A DNA stretch of 64,000 nucleotides, taken from Eleusine coracana subsp. coracana (taxonomy: Eukaryota; Streptophyta; Magnoliopsida; Poales; Poaceae). A model generated the notes under the pieces. It saw only the letters and a program-made list of their open reading frames with translations. It did no database searches and was not told where the DNA came from. The stretch lies in the NCBI GenBank assembly GCA_032690845.1, contig CM064430.1, positions 8,170,949 through 8,234,948 on the forward strand, written 5' to 3'. The translations under genes were made by a program, and so were the position numbers. Below, piece by piece: positions 30,433-42,813 of this stretch (positions within the stretch are counted from its first letter, which is position 1; every line of letters starts with the position of its first letter).

Positions 30433-33400
30433 TTAAACCTTTGCTCATCCTCGAGCAAATAAATCACCCTCAAGGAGAGATCAGCATTGCAATCATATTA
30501 TCTTCACTCGCATTCATCAAGGCACATGCATATCTAACCCGCTTTAAGAGTGTAGCATAAAAAGTTTTATGTTGCACCAATTCTACTACTCAAAGATACT
30601 AGTGGGGAACAGAAAATGACTAAGATCTGACCACAATGATCAAATAAAGTAGCTTTAACTCTCAAATCAGATTGCTCCTCAAACTAGGCCTTAAATGATA
30701 AAGTTTTTCCAAAAATTTAGTCTTATTTATCCAAACAAAAATGCTCTCTTGCAAAGAATCAAGGCAACACTCATCTTATAAATCTCACAAGCCAAACAAC
30801 TAGAAGTGATCCTATCTACAAATATTTGGTGGAAGGCTTTATGTGTAGCTTGGTAGGAAAACAACTAGCAACAATGTAACTCAGAGTATTGTCAAATCAA
30901 GAGATAGTTCTAATTGGTTTTACAAAGACTTATCAAAAAGGCCATTGGAAAACATTATGAAGAAGAGGAAAAACACACGCTTTTAAAAGGTGGACATGTG
31001 CAAAAGGTAAAGAATAATCTCAAGACACAAATAAAGTTCTTGAAATCGGATTGCACATGGTTGGAGTGATAGAGTTTCAGCCAATTTGAATGCACTTACT
31101 TAAAGAATAATGGTTTATGCACAAATCTTGTGAATTCCTCTCTTGCAACTTGATATAACTTGAAACATTCTTGATCTTCCTTCAACAATATTTGAAGTCC
31201 ATTAGCTAGTGCTTCGGAATGATGAATGACGTCCATCCCCCCATGCTTAAATGTTGCTCGTCCTCGAGCAAAGGGAGTGACAAAAGATAAGCACTATCTA
31301 AATCCTTTATTTCTTCTTTTCGACCACCTGGAACACATATAATTAATTTCTAGAGATAACAGAGCGCTTTTTATTCTTTGCGCCGATCGGCACACATATG
31401 ATTCTGCCTTATCTTCTCCTTCTATTGATGCTTTGCATTTCAGAGAGTCTTCAGAGGTGTTTATTGATGAAAATCAACGTCTTCAGCAAGAGGTCTTGAT
31501 AATTTGGGCATAAAACCATAGAAATAGTGCAACGGCTCGACGAGAAACTCATATCATAGGTTGTGGACAAGGAGAGGACATCACCAAAAGAAATATGGGT
31601 TTACAGGTGGGAATATTCAGCGAGCATTGCTAAATATGAAGAGGCTAGTAAACAAGTGATAGTTACGCAAACAAAATGACCAACTTCTAAGTCTCATACC
31701 AAAAGAACACAAACTTGAAACGACTCACCAAATTACATGTTGCAATCTACAAGTTTATCATATAAGTGTAGCAGATTTGGCTTTGGTAGGTATGATCAAT
31801 ACAAGAGAGCAAAATTTGCAAGGGTTAGAGACCACATGTAACAGTTTTCAAAAATTATTAAGTTCACTAGCTATGTTGGAGTTTTCTTCTTAGAGAGCAA
31901 AGCATATTGTCATGAAGAACAATTCAACCATATGGGGTCTTTATCAAAATATCTGTCAACAAATACCACCACTAAAGCAAATAGAGTTCATAGAATTGGT
32001 GCTTAGTTGAAAATTAAGCGGTGGATAATTATGTGCAATGAATCATGCAAGTTCCAATAACAATAGCAACTTTCATCATATCTCTAGCAAAGATCCTCAT
32101 CATAGTTATGCATTTATTCATCGTGAAAGCATTATAAGACAACGGTGATGACATAGGCAAGCTCCCCTAGATAAATTAATGACATTTGGTCACCCTAAGG
32201 TAGCTATTAGGGATATGTCATTGTCTATTCTATGTTCTAAGTGACAAATTACAAATAACCTTTCGCATGAACAAAACGAAAAGGGTATCACAAAAAGAAA
32301 AAGAGAGAAAATTCCCAAGTTGAAAGCAGATAACAAGTACAGGTTTGAGAAGAAAATAAGATTAGGAGAAGTGAAGAATCAAAGGGATGTTACCACATTT
32401 TAATCAATTGAAGCTCAGCCTGTGCCTCCCCCATGCTTAAAATCTTGCTGGATTGCACAAGAGAAGGGCGATAGCAGGGGCAGGGAGGGTGCGCCGATTG
32501 GCACGAGGATGCGCCGATCGGCTCAGACGGTTGTGCCTCTCGTCACCTCCATCTCCAGCCTTGATGCGCTATCCCAATGCTCCCTCTTGTATATGCAGCT
32601 ATTGTCACCTCGTTTCCTTCGACTGTCCTCGTTCAAGAGTACTTCTTTCATTCCTGCAATACATTGAAATGCACATACTACCCCCGATATGATGGTCGGG
32701 GATAGAACAATATCTACCGTCTAGCAACAACCTCAAAAGTTCAACTTGTGGCATGTTAATTATAGCAGCAAAAAGAGAACAAAATTCTAATGGGTGTACG
32801 TGTGTGCACAAGTGTGGATGCATGGAGTTAATATCACAATGTTAGCAAAGAAACAAGACTAAAATCAATGTTGTTCCACAATTTCATCTAAACACCACGT
32901 TCACATAAAATTGCTAAATGAATGTGTCATGTACACAATTCTGGGATCAAAATGCTTTCATCATTTAGTCTTGAAGCAAAGCAAACGAGCATGTTAGCAA
33001 CGAAGGTTAGCGGCGTGGAAGCTAAACAAGGACAATGTTTACACCTAGCTCTAAGCACCATGCTTACAACTAGATTGCTAGCAATCTAAATGAAATTCGT
33101 TAACAACCAAAGTCTAAACACCATGTTTATGTGACTTAGCTATTGTAAAACCCCGTTGGACTAGAGAGATAGCGCAATGAAAAAGATTAGCAACCAACCA
33201 ATGCAAATGATGCAAAACAGAGCAAGGCAAATGAACTACCCAATGTTGTTCAACAAATAAGCATAAACACCACGTTTACACATAAATTTGCTAAGGATAT
33301 TGTGCGCAAGCCAATTAAGTGCTAATTATCAAGTTCAAACCAAGCTACTATAAGTGGGAAGGTGAATATGAACATGCAAAGTTAGAGGTTTGGGCGAATC

Positions 33401-35740
33401 AAAACAAAAACATGTTAGGCGGCAGTGAAGGAATGCTTGGAAAAGCATTTGGGTATTGTGTCGATCGGCAATGGATGTGTGCCGATCGGCGCATTTGGAA
33501 TTGGCTATAGAATTTGATGGAAAATGAAGGGTGGGAGGCTTAGGTGGGTTGAAGTTAGATGGTTAAATGCATGCAGGTGAAAATATCATGCAAAAATAAA
33601 AACAAAAACAAAGCAAGTGCTCACAAATATACATGTAGTGGATGATTTTCGCAAACGAACACAAAATGATGGTGGCGGAGGTCTAAAAATAAAAAGTTAA
33701 TCTAGAACTAATTTGCCACAAGTGAATCAATTGAGTTGGGTTATTCTCACGACGCAAAAATTCTAGGTTGCCCTCCTAGTAGCACTAGTCAATCCAAACA
33801 AAACAAAAAGAAACATAAAAACATGGGTTGCCTCCCGAAAAGCGCTTCAATTAGAATCATGTAGCTAGACTTCTTACATACCTTGTTGTCCTGAAGCCAT
33901 GGTTCTTGGTGTAAGATCCAAAGATTTCCATGTAGCTTGTACTTATGCAATCTTCATCATGGTTTGCTCATTGCCCGTCTTCATTGTGTTGTATAATGCT
34001 CAATGTGTGTATGTAATATAATTCTCTGGAGTCTTCAATCTTGTTCAACTTCTAATCATTTGCTTGTAAGAGAATTGCTCGAGCTATCCTTGTTGCCATC
34101 TTCATCTCCAATTTTGTCATTGATAATCTACAGATCCTCTTCTCTCTGAATTTGGCCTTTCCAACAGGATGGAACAGGGCCAAAGACCTATACCATCTCG
34201 TAGGTTGCAAAATTATCTTTCCAACGAGTACTCATACACTTCAAACGGACACGGTATGTGAGATTTATGATGTTTTTGCTCCAGGGCTATGTGCTATTGA
34301 CAGTTTGCACAACGTCCAATGATGTGCTCATAAATTCTTGTAGAAAAATCCAAATCTATCACCGTTTGTAACATTGGAAAGAAGACTTGAAGCTCTATTC
34401 AGATATAAAATATTTATCCAGTGGTTAGCACAGTAAGTATACAGAATTATCAATGATTTTAGCTTCTAGCTTCATTTTCCAGAGAATCTTGATGACTTCG
34501 TCTTTTAAGCATTGGAACATATGTCGGCTTGTCCTTTGACATGTGAATCTCGATCTTTATTGCACCAGCAAGTATTGATTATGAAGAGTGGATGCAACTT
34601 CTCAATTCTTGTCCATTGATCCATCAAGTCCACGGTAAACAAATCCGAAGAAATCTGCTGTTGCTTTTTTGAAACGATGTCTTGTTTCGGATATTGCGCC
34701 GTGACCAGAAGGAATTAGAGGCTGAAACTTATGCCATTGCGTCGGGCATCAAATTATCTTTCCAAGCAGTGCTCATGCATCCCAATCGGACTCCGTATGA
34801 GGGAGATATGGCCTATTTTCTAAAGGTATGTCAGGCTGTTTCGCGATGAATCCGAATTGAATTCAAACTTTCCAAATATTCAAACTCCGTGTTTGGAACA
34901 GCATGAATCCGTGTCAATCACCAAAAGGAAGCCTCTTAAATGTCTAAAAACCCATATATCATGTGGATATAAAACTTTAATTCCATATTTGGCTCAAACT
35001 TCTAATCGTTTGCAACTCTCGCGAGATATTCAAACAGCCTGTGCAGCGTCTCTTGTTTTGGCCATAAATCCTTGTAGGAAACTCTAAATGATGTGAGATT
35101 TAAACCGTTGGAAACTAGACTTAATGATCTTCCATAATATCAAATTTGTAGGTCTTTCAATTCTCTGTATAATTTCGCACACCTTCTTTTGGTCAGCGAT
35201 CAGCACATCTGCTCATTATCAAGAATGTTTACATCGTGTCTTCATTCATCGCAATTGAAATTCTGGATCTTCATGATTCTTTTCTCCCATTATTTATTGC
35301 TGTAAACAAGATAGAATCCTTGCAAATTATTAGTTAAAAAAATATTGACACAAGGAGCGTACCTCCCTTTTTATAGAGTGGTGAGGTGTCGATCGGCATG
35401 GGCGTTACGCCGATCGGCACAAGCAAGTCTTGCGTGGATATGAACTCCATAGCAGATGATGGGCCACTAAAAGAGTTAGCACCTACTGCTACGGAGCAAC
35501 AGAGTCGACAAAGTGCAAGGTCATCGGCATCGGCATCGATGCGGCGCCGATCGGCGCATGGTTGCGCCGATCGGTGCAAGCAGCTATGTCGCCATGCTCC
35601 AGTCAAGGTTGTGTGCCTAGCTTTGTTCCTGATTTTCAATGAACACACAAACAAAGAAAAACATGGTATGTACAATAAAAAGATAAAGGATTAATTTGAT
35701 AAACTAGATAGATCCCCCTAAACAGGTTCAAGTTGCCGAT
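30433..35740 (-). other. Non-coding interior of the LARD-like element
   Basis: About 5.3 kb. No frame above about 115 codons and none with a recognisable domain. It is AT-rich with islands of GATC-centred palindromes (31379-31392, 32491-32524, 33458-33492, 35386-35421, 35540-35580) and three copies of TTTAAGCATGGGGG on the minus strand (near 30424, 31243, 32428), the first two coupled to a hairpin. 34100-35200 carries repeated phrases (ATCTTTCCAA, AATCTCTTG types) that hint at internal degenerate repeats. Confidence 0.7.
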
Positions 35741-35757
35741 CCCCGACAACGGCGCCA
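35741..35757 (-). other. Primer-binding site of the LARD-like element
   Basis: The minus strand reads TGGCGCCGTTGTCGGGG, 12 nt inside the LTR end at 35770. It is close to the TGGCGCCGTTGCCGGGG PBS (tRNA-Asp type) used by Athila/Tat-like plant gypsy elements, with one change. Confidence 0.82.
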
Positions 35758-35769
35758 GAAAAAGATGCT

Positions 35770-38314
35770 TGTTGGTCGTTACTATGTATTCACTTATATA
35801 CCGCAAGAGGATAGTGTGCATTATAGCACTTTTTCCCTTAGAGTACTCCAAGGTTTAATCGAATCCACAGAGATCAGAAGAGAACCATGTTTAGAGTTTA
35901 CTATTTCATCTAGCAAATCAATCCTATCATGAAGTACATATTGACATACGTGAGCATGAAAAGAAGATGGAAATTGGAGGTTGCACCAATCGGTTCAACT
36001 GGTGCGTTGATCAGCGCGAAGTCTTACCTGAGCCAATGTGTGCCTGATCCAAAGCTTGGGGAATAGGAGCATACACATCGATCAAGGAGTATCACCTGGA
36101 GTTAGCCTATATGCATTTAGGGGTCGGAGAATGGTTGTGCCAATCGGTGCAACTGGTGTGCCGATTGGCACTGAAGCAGTAGTCGTTATCATCTTAATCC
36201 TAGCTTACTTGGCACTTTAAACAATTGGTAAACATCGAAGATGAGCAAGACCACCCTGCTTTCCGAGCGGCTCCCAATTTATCGTTGCTGAGAGAAAACC
36301 CTTAATCACGCGAGTATCATAACCCTACTTGACTATCTAAAAGTGTTGCGTAAGCTTAGCTCTATCACAACTAAACCACACCATAGCATCATCAAGCAAT
36401 CATGATTCATACAAGATCCAGATACTAGCCTAATCACCACAATTAAGAGAGCATCTAAATACTTAGATGTACCTCTAAGCAATTAAATAAGCGCATGTAA
36501 GATCAATCAATCCAGACGAACACAAATTGCAGCTAAGGATAGAATCAAGATAGATAACATGAATTGATAACTGTACCGATATTCATCACCGTCAGGGATG
36601 CGCCGATCAGCGCAACTGGTGCGCCGATCAGCGCAGCCATGATGCATCGTTGACGACTCCTAAGGTACATGGCTCTACTTCTCCTAGCTTCGGTGTAGTG
36701 CACCACGCAGGGTTCCTACCCGACTAGACTACATCTGTTTAATTTAGTGGCTCTTCAACTCCGACGGCCTTCTGGCGATGTGCAGCAGCTCCTATAGCCT
36801 AATTCTCCCCTCTTGTCTCATCGTGTTCCATATGGGTGATTATATGGCCTCTAGTCATGTCCTCCCTTGCTTGGCCTACAAATTTAGCTCATAGACATTG
36901 AATCCAAGTCGGTTTCGTACCTTCCATAAACTATGCCGAGTTATTTTAATCATAACTGATGCTTCCATAGTCCAAATAAGGCAAACCCAGACTCTATAAC
37001 ATAGCCCTCGAAAAGATCTACAACTTTTGTATTATTTGGATCCTCAGATTCGGACGTTTAGATACCCAAAATTGCAATACCAAAATATCTATCCTGATTT
37101 GGATTCCTCTATGTAGCCTGCCTTGCGGGGCCCATATCTCCCAGCTCCGGAGTCTAATAGATATAAATAATACTAGCAAAGTGTCCGTGCATTGCTACAG
37201 ACTTAAAAAACAAAACACTCTTTATAACTTAAATATAAATTATTTACATAATATAATTATTAGATATATACAATATTATTGATATTTTTTACATGAATGT
37301 CATATTTATATTACTATTAGTGTTTCTTAGTATACCATTTTATATGTCAAAAGTAACAATTTTTCAACATTTTTTACCATATTATAGAAGTTTTATCCGA
37401 AAGGAAAAAATCAATTTACATAGTCTATAAAATAGCACTACGCGATTTTGAACTTGGAAACTTGCTCCAATGGAAAAAGTTAAAACACAAAAATTGTAGA
37501 TCTCGTCGAGACCTTTTCGAAACATATGTGGATCATATTATTTGGACTTCGGATCTAGAAGATATGAATCCCGCACAGAGGCCTGCGCAGAGAACTCCGA
37601 ATCAAAACAAATATTTTTGCATCGCATATTTGGAAATGAAAACGGCGGGATCTATACTTCCATTGAAAACCAAAGTTGTAGAAATTTTTTAGAGCTACAA
37701 TATAGAGTCTGAGTTTGATTAATTTGAGCTCCAGACGAGGGAGTTATGATTTTTGAAGTTTGGTACTTGATATGGAAGGTACGAAACCGATTTGGTTTTA
37801 ATCTCTAACTTTGTGGACACGAATTGGATGACCGCACCTCAATTAATAGATTGTAGAGATATGTTTCAGAAAGCACTCGACGAGATATTCAACTTTGATA
37901 TTCTGAGGTTTCCCATTTGACCACGTCTTGGGCTCCGAAATCGCGTGACAATACAGTGCTATTTCTGGACTCCACGAATTGAACTTTCTTTCCGGATAAA
38001 CCTTTTAGAAATTCTTAGTCATTGGGCCACGACCTTGAGCTTGCACATTGGACCTCATGGACGTCCAGGTGTGTCTTGTAAGCTTCATGGGCTAGTGGGA
38101 AGCCCTCCTTGTATGGTGAGTCAGGCTTCATATCGGTACTTCTCATATAAGAGTCATTTTGTCATCTTTTCACCTGTTTCTGTAATAAAGCACTAAAATG
38201 ACACTACATATGGAAATCATAAATATTAGAGGTAAAACACATGATTATAATGAGAATATGGTACGATGTTGGTGGTTATTGGCATATAAAATGGGTACAT
38301 AGGAACCACCAACA
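35770..38314 (-). repeat. LARD-like element, right LTR (its 5' LTR)
   Basis: 2545 bp, TGTTGGTCGTTACTATG...CACCAACA. It contains the segment missing from the left LTR. Within that segment, TACTAGCAAAGTGTCCGTG near 37172 resembles the terminus of another dispersed grass repeat, so part of the extra length may be an old insertion. Palindrome doublets lie at 35980-36021, 36135-36171 and 36599-36637. Confidence 0.86.
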
Positions 38315-38319
38315 GCTCC

Positions 38320-39578
38320 CGTGGCCCGGCTTGAAGCTACTCGGATCTTACTTGCCTATGTATCACACAATGGCTTCAAGCTCTTTCAAATGGATGTCAA
38401 GAGTGCCTTATTAAATAGAGAGATCAATGAGAAAGTCTATGTGGAACAACCTCCAGGGTTTGAGGACCTAAAACATCCAAGACATATGTACAAATTGAAG
38501 AAAGCTCTCTATGGCCTCAAACAAGCACCAAGGGCATGGTATGAACACTTGAGGAACTTCCTACTCAAAAATGTATTCACCATTGGAAGCATTGATAGCA
38601 CCTTGTTCACGAGGCATGTTGGGAAGGATCTCTTTGTATGCCAAATCTATGTGGATGATATCATCTATGGGTCAACTAATGAGAAGTTCAATAAAGAGTT
38701 TCGGGAGATGATGGCTAGGGAATTCCAAATGTCAATGATTGGAGAGTTGCATATGTTCCTTGGATTCCAAGTCAAGCAATTGAGAGAGGGAAGCTTCATC
38801 TATCAAGAGAAATATATGAAGGACCTTCTCAAAAGATTCAACATGGAGAATTGCAAGCCTTTGCACACACCTATGGCTACTAGCAAACCCTTGGATGATG
38901 ATGTGAAAGGAAAACCGGTGAACCCCAAGTTATATTGGTCAATCATTGGGTCTTTGCTCTATCTCACCGCTTCGAGACCGGACATCACGTTATCAAGCAA
39001 ATCCAAAGGAGTCACACTTGAAGGTCGTGAAGAGAATTATGAGATACCTCAAGTACACACCTACAATGGGCTTATGGTATCCTAGAGGAACAAACTTTGA
39101 GTTGTTTGGGTATTCGGATTCAGACTTTGCGGGGTGCAAAGTGAATAGAAAGAGTACATCAGGAGGTTGCCAATTTCTTGGAAGATCTCTAGTATCTTGG
39201 AGCTCAAAGAAGCAAAACTCGGTGGCTCTATCTACCATCGAAGCAGAGTATATGGCTGCGGGAGCATGTTGTGCACAACTTCTATACATGAGGCAAACAC
39301 TCTCGGACTATTGCCTCAACTATACTCAAATGCCACTATATTGTGATAGTGAGGCGACAATCAAGATGGCCCTCAAGATGGGAGATCATGGTCATGCAAA
39401 GCACATTCAAGTGAGGCATCACTTCGTAAGAGACCATGTTGAGAAGAAGGACATCGAGTTGGTGAGCGTGTGAACTCATGAACAATTGGCGAACATCTTC
39501 ACGAAGCCACTCGATGAGAAGACCTTCAACAAGCTAAGGGGAGAACTCAATGTTCTCGACCTCTCCAACTTCACATGA
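38320..39578 (+). pseudogene. Sirevirus RT and RNase H
   Basis: RT resumes with PVARLEATRILLAY, FQMDVKSALLN, QPPGFED, LYGLKQAPRAWYE and the catalytic YVDD near 38649. It passes LGFQVKQL and the conserved SIIGSLLYLTASRPDI region near 38940. A frameshift near 38990 moves to the frame of the RNase H domain: GYSDSDFAG (Asp), STIEAEYMA (Glu), YCDSEATI (Asp), HIQVRHHFVRD. An in-frame TGA at 39471-39473 precedes THEQLANIFTKPL, and the terminal stop is at 39576. The catalytic residues are present but the gene is broken. Confidence 0.88.
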
Positions 39579-40790
39579 GTAACCCTTGAGCTTGTCCTTT
39601 GTATATATGTATAGTGTTTTGGCTGTTCTTGTTTGTGTTTTTTGTTTTGTGCTTGTTTCTTTTCTTTTGTAGGTTGACTTCAGACCTTCTTGAGATAGCA
39701 ATGGATATGGGTTAAGCTTGGGAAGGTGGTTCATGGTGTACCTAAGGCTTTCAAGATTGGTCTATTGTGAGTAAGCTTGAGATGGAAACAACTCGTTGTT
39801 GACACTTTGGTTTGTAGTGGTTCTCTCTCTTTTCTGTAGCATCTCATCATGCATTGTATACTTGTTGCATTTGCACTTTTTGCATTCTTACATTGTGACA
39901 CCTTACATGCTTCCAAGAATGTTTCTAGGGGTAGTTGCATATTTACAATGTAAGTACATGACCCTCTAGATGATCACATAGTGATCTTTGTGCTTCATGC
40001 CCATTGAGTCACGTTTGATCGAGCTCCGAGGTTAACATTACTCACGTAGCTCAAAGACTAGTGGCTCATACATTCCCATCACACTAATGACTAACCCTTG
40101 CATTCTTGAGGAATTTGTTGTTGAGTCATGTGTGTAAGGGGAGCTATGGTGAAACACCATCATTACCGAGGAGGAGCATCAAGAAAGGGGGAGTTTCCTA
40201 ACTCTTGCCATTTATTATTTGCTCCTTGGTTCTCTTGTGTTTTGTCCTCAGTTTTTGGTGATAGGTGACAAAGCGGGAGAAGGAACATGAAGATCCAAAA
40301 GCCAAGCATAGGTCAATAACACAAAGGGAATATCCAAAAGCCAAGCATAGGTTGACAACACCAAAGGGGGAGACGAACATGAAGATCCTAAAGTCAAGTC
40401 AAAGATGAAGAAAGAGGGGAGAAGAACATGAAGATCATGAAGAAGACGAACAAGAAAAACATCTATCATCCTAAAGAAGATCACTTGGAGTACACATGAA
40501 GACCATGTCTAGATGAACATCTACACCGACATGGAGAAGAACATCGATGGTGCATGTCTAGGGCAACAATGTAAGGCGAGCACAATTTCAGCTCAAGATT
40601 GAAATCCAAGTGCGCTAAATAAGTAGGTGGTTCTCCCTCGACACCTAGCACATCTCAAGGGGGAGACTACCTCCAAGGTAAGGACCAAGGTATGCCTTAC
40701 AATCTTTTCTTTTCCTTTGATTCTTTCTTGCTCATCCATTTTAGGTCATCATAAGTAGTGGTTGTCATCCATCACCAAACAGGGGGAGAT
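39579..40790 (+). other. Sirevirus 3' non-coding region with multiple PPT-like tracts
   Basis: No env-like ORF is present. Purine tracts recur: AAGGGGGAGTTT near 40187, AAAGGGGGAGACG near 40363, CAAGGGGGAGACT near 40658, and AACAGGGGGAGAT directly before the 3' LTR (40778-40790). Multiple PPTs are a documented Sirevirus trait. 40262-40420 contains imperfect repeats built on AACATGAAGATCC and AAAAGCCAAGCATAGG. Confidence 0.75.
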
Positions 40791-42072
40791 TGTAAGGTTC
40801 ATGACCATTGAGGTCACCCCAAGGTATGGTGTTTTGGTGATGAATGACAAACATGAAATGAGACTAATGTCTACATGAGTGTTGTCCATGTAGGAAACCT
40901 TTTCTATCTTATGATGATTATCGATGACATCCTTGGCGATTGATGACAATGACCACAATCATGGAGGCTTGTGAACTTGATGGAGTGCAAGGGTTGATGG
41001 AGATGGATCAAAGCGGAGAATAAGCTATGGTGCAAGTGTTTGGAACACTTGACTAGTTGTTAGGGCTTTGAGTCCATAGGAAAAACCGGACTATCAAGGG
41101 GGTCTAGGTTATTCTCTTAGGTCATGTCTAGTCGGTGATGTGCAAGGTTGCTCGGTGAAATCATAGACACTAGGTGATAGTGGAGAAGCCAAGGAGCTGT
41201 TCGTAGAAGCCGGGAAATGAAGTTAAGCGAGGACGACAAGTTTCAGCTTCTGGACATAGAGACCGGATAGAGGGGTCAGTGGAGACCAGACTATACGATC
41301 ACTATGGGGAGTTTGTCTGGGACTTAGCTGCAGCGAGGAGACTGTCTGTGCCTAGAGATCGGACGGTCCGATCTGTATGGCTCGACACAGAGCAACGAGG
41401 AAGCATTTTGTGAAGGCTCCTGGACTGGAGAGAGAAAGTGGACCGGACGGTCCGGTCTGCTGACCGGACAGTCAGGTCAGTTCAGGAAAGTTGTCTGGCC
41501 AGTGCAGGCAATGGTTCTGGGAACCGTTCCAGAGAGACTGGACGGTCCGGTCTGGGACTGATCGGAGAGTCCGATCATTGGGTCTAGAAAGGCAACTTCG
41601 TGAGGCAACAACTAGTTTGAGGTTGGGAGCCTATATAACTTCGTTGCTGGGGTCTTGGAGACCTCTCTTGGCCAGTGGAATACCTGAAAGCATTTGGTAA
41701 GGTCCAAGAGAAAAGAGAAGAGCACTAGGAGGAGATATTGCATATCTTGAGAGTGCTAGAGGAGAGTAACTTGAGCATCTTACACATCTAAGGCTAGGGT
41801 GTCCTTGAGGGTGTGATCTAGATCTTGCACATCTAAGCATCTTGCACATCTTTGGTAACTAGCTTGTATAGGAGTTGTATTGCCTTTGTGTGATTCACTA
41901 GTATGCTTAGGTTATTGTTCCTTTCATAGGTTCATTATCTTGCTAGTGTGATCACCACTAGTATTGTGTAGGAGTTGTTTTGAGAGGTCGGTTTTAGGAA
42001 TTGGCGAATTTGGTACATAGTGCAAGTTCTCGATTCACCCCCCCCCCCCCTCTCAGTCACTTGGTCCTTTCA
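40791..42072 (+). repeat. 3' LTR of the Sirevirus
   Basis: 1282 bp, TGTAAGGTTC...CCTTTCA, followed by the CTTAG TSD. It lacks about 580 bp present in the 5' LTR; the join is near 41820-41855, where ATCTTGCACATCTAAGCATC repeats the phrase CATCTTGCACATC, pointing to slippage or recombination at short repeats. Palindrome pairs lie at 41439-41480 and 41535-41577. Confidence 0.88.
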
Positions 42073-42077
42073 CTTAG

Positions 42078-42813
42078 TCAAAATCTGATCCGAGGAAGCG
42101 GTTGAATTTTTCCTTGATATCATCCACCGATTTGGGGTCCCGAACTCCATAATCATGGACAATGGAATGTAGTTCATGGGAAAGAAATTCTTAAAGTTCT
42201 AGGATGATTACAACATTTGCGTCGACTGGGCTATCGTCGCCCATCCTAAAATGAACGGCGGGATAGTCCAAGGGTTAAAGCCTTGGTATTTTGACCCAAC
42301 CGTCATCTTCAACCACTTGAAGCAGTTCAGTGGACGATGGGTGGCCGAACTCCATGCTGTCCTCTAGAGCCTTCGTGCGACCCAGAGTCGCGCGACGGGC
42401 TTGACACTTTCTTCATTGTGTATGGATCTGAGGCAATTTTGCCCATGGATCTGGACTATGGCGTGCCGCGAGTGTGTGCGTACGATGAGCAAGGCAACGA
42501 GGCAGCACTCCAGGACATGATGGATCAAATAGACGAGGCGCGAGACGTTGCGCTCCTCCACTCGGCTAAGTACCAGAAAGCACTCCATCGCTACCACGAT
42601 CGAAATGTAAGGGACAGAGGTCTCCTTGTTGGCAATCTTGTTTTATGCAGAGTTTAGGACAACAGAGGTCGGTACAAGCTCTCACCGCCTTGGGAAGGAC
42701 CATACATCGTCTCTCGAGTAATCCGCTCTGACACCCACAAGCTCAAGACTGTGGAGGGCAAAGAATTCAAGAACACGTGGAACATCTCATAGCTACGTAA
42801 ATTCTACCCCTAG
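42078..42813 (+). pseudogene. Integrase C-terminal half of gypsy element 1
   Basis: The frame continues from 12219: EEAVEFFLDIIHRFGVPNSIIMDNG (catalytic Asp region near 42130), a TAG inside the motif, VAHPKMNGGIV near 42240 (Glu replaced or lost), then after a shift YGSEAILPMDLDYGVPR and HDRNVRDRGLLVGNLVLCRV near 42640, WEGPYIVSRV, and a final LRKFYP. Stops occur at 42169, 42199, 42365 and 42655. It is the separated 3' part of the gene cut by the Sirevirus. Confidence 0.85.

Larger units (their letters stand above)
28682..38314 (-). mobile_element. Large non-coding LTR retrotransposon (LARD-like), reverse orientation
   Basis: Bounded by TGTTGG at 28682 and CCAACA at 38314 with TSDs GCTCT (28677-28681) and GCTCC (38315-38319), one mismatch. 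The surrounding RT frame (FA|PVARLEA) shows GCTCC was the target. Orientation is read from the PBS (35741-35757, minus) and PPT (30421-30432, minus). The 5.3-kb interior has no gag or pol similarity in any frame, so it must be mobilised in trans. PBS type TGGCGCCGTTGTCGGGG suggests an Athila/Tat or RIRE3-like gypsy parent. LTRs and interior carry repeated GATC-centred palindromes. Confidence 0.88.
12220..42072 (+). mobile_element. Ty1/copia Sirevirus nested in gypsy element 1 integrase
   Basis: It is bounded by CTTAG duplications at 12215-12219 and 42073-42077. It has two LTRs beginning TGTAAGGTTC, a PBS TGGTATCAGAGCC (initiator tRNA-Met type), copia gene order (gag, protease, integrase, RT, RNase H), several AGGGGGAGA tracts before the 3' LTR, and palindromic CCGGAC/GTCCGG motifs in the LTRs. 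The last two features are published hallmarks of Sireviruses. It hosts gypsy element 2 (16904-27755) and a non-coding LTR element (28682-38314). Without these it is about 9.4 kb. Its coding frames are damaged. Confidence 0.9.

Noticed and set aside
35334..35694. Frames of about 100 aa on both strands
   Set aside because: Driven by palindromic GCCGATCGGC words at the PBS-proximal end of the LARD-like element; symmetrical by construction.
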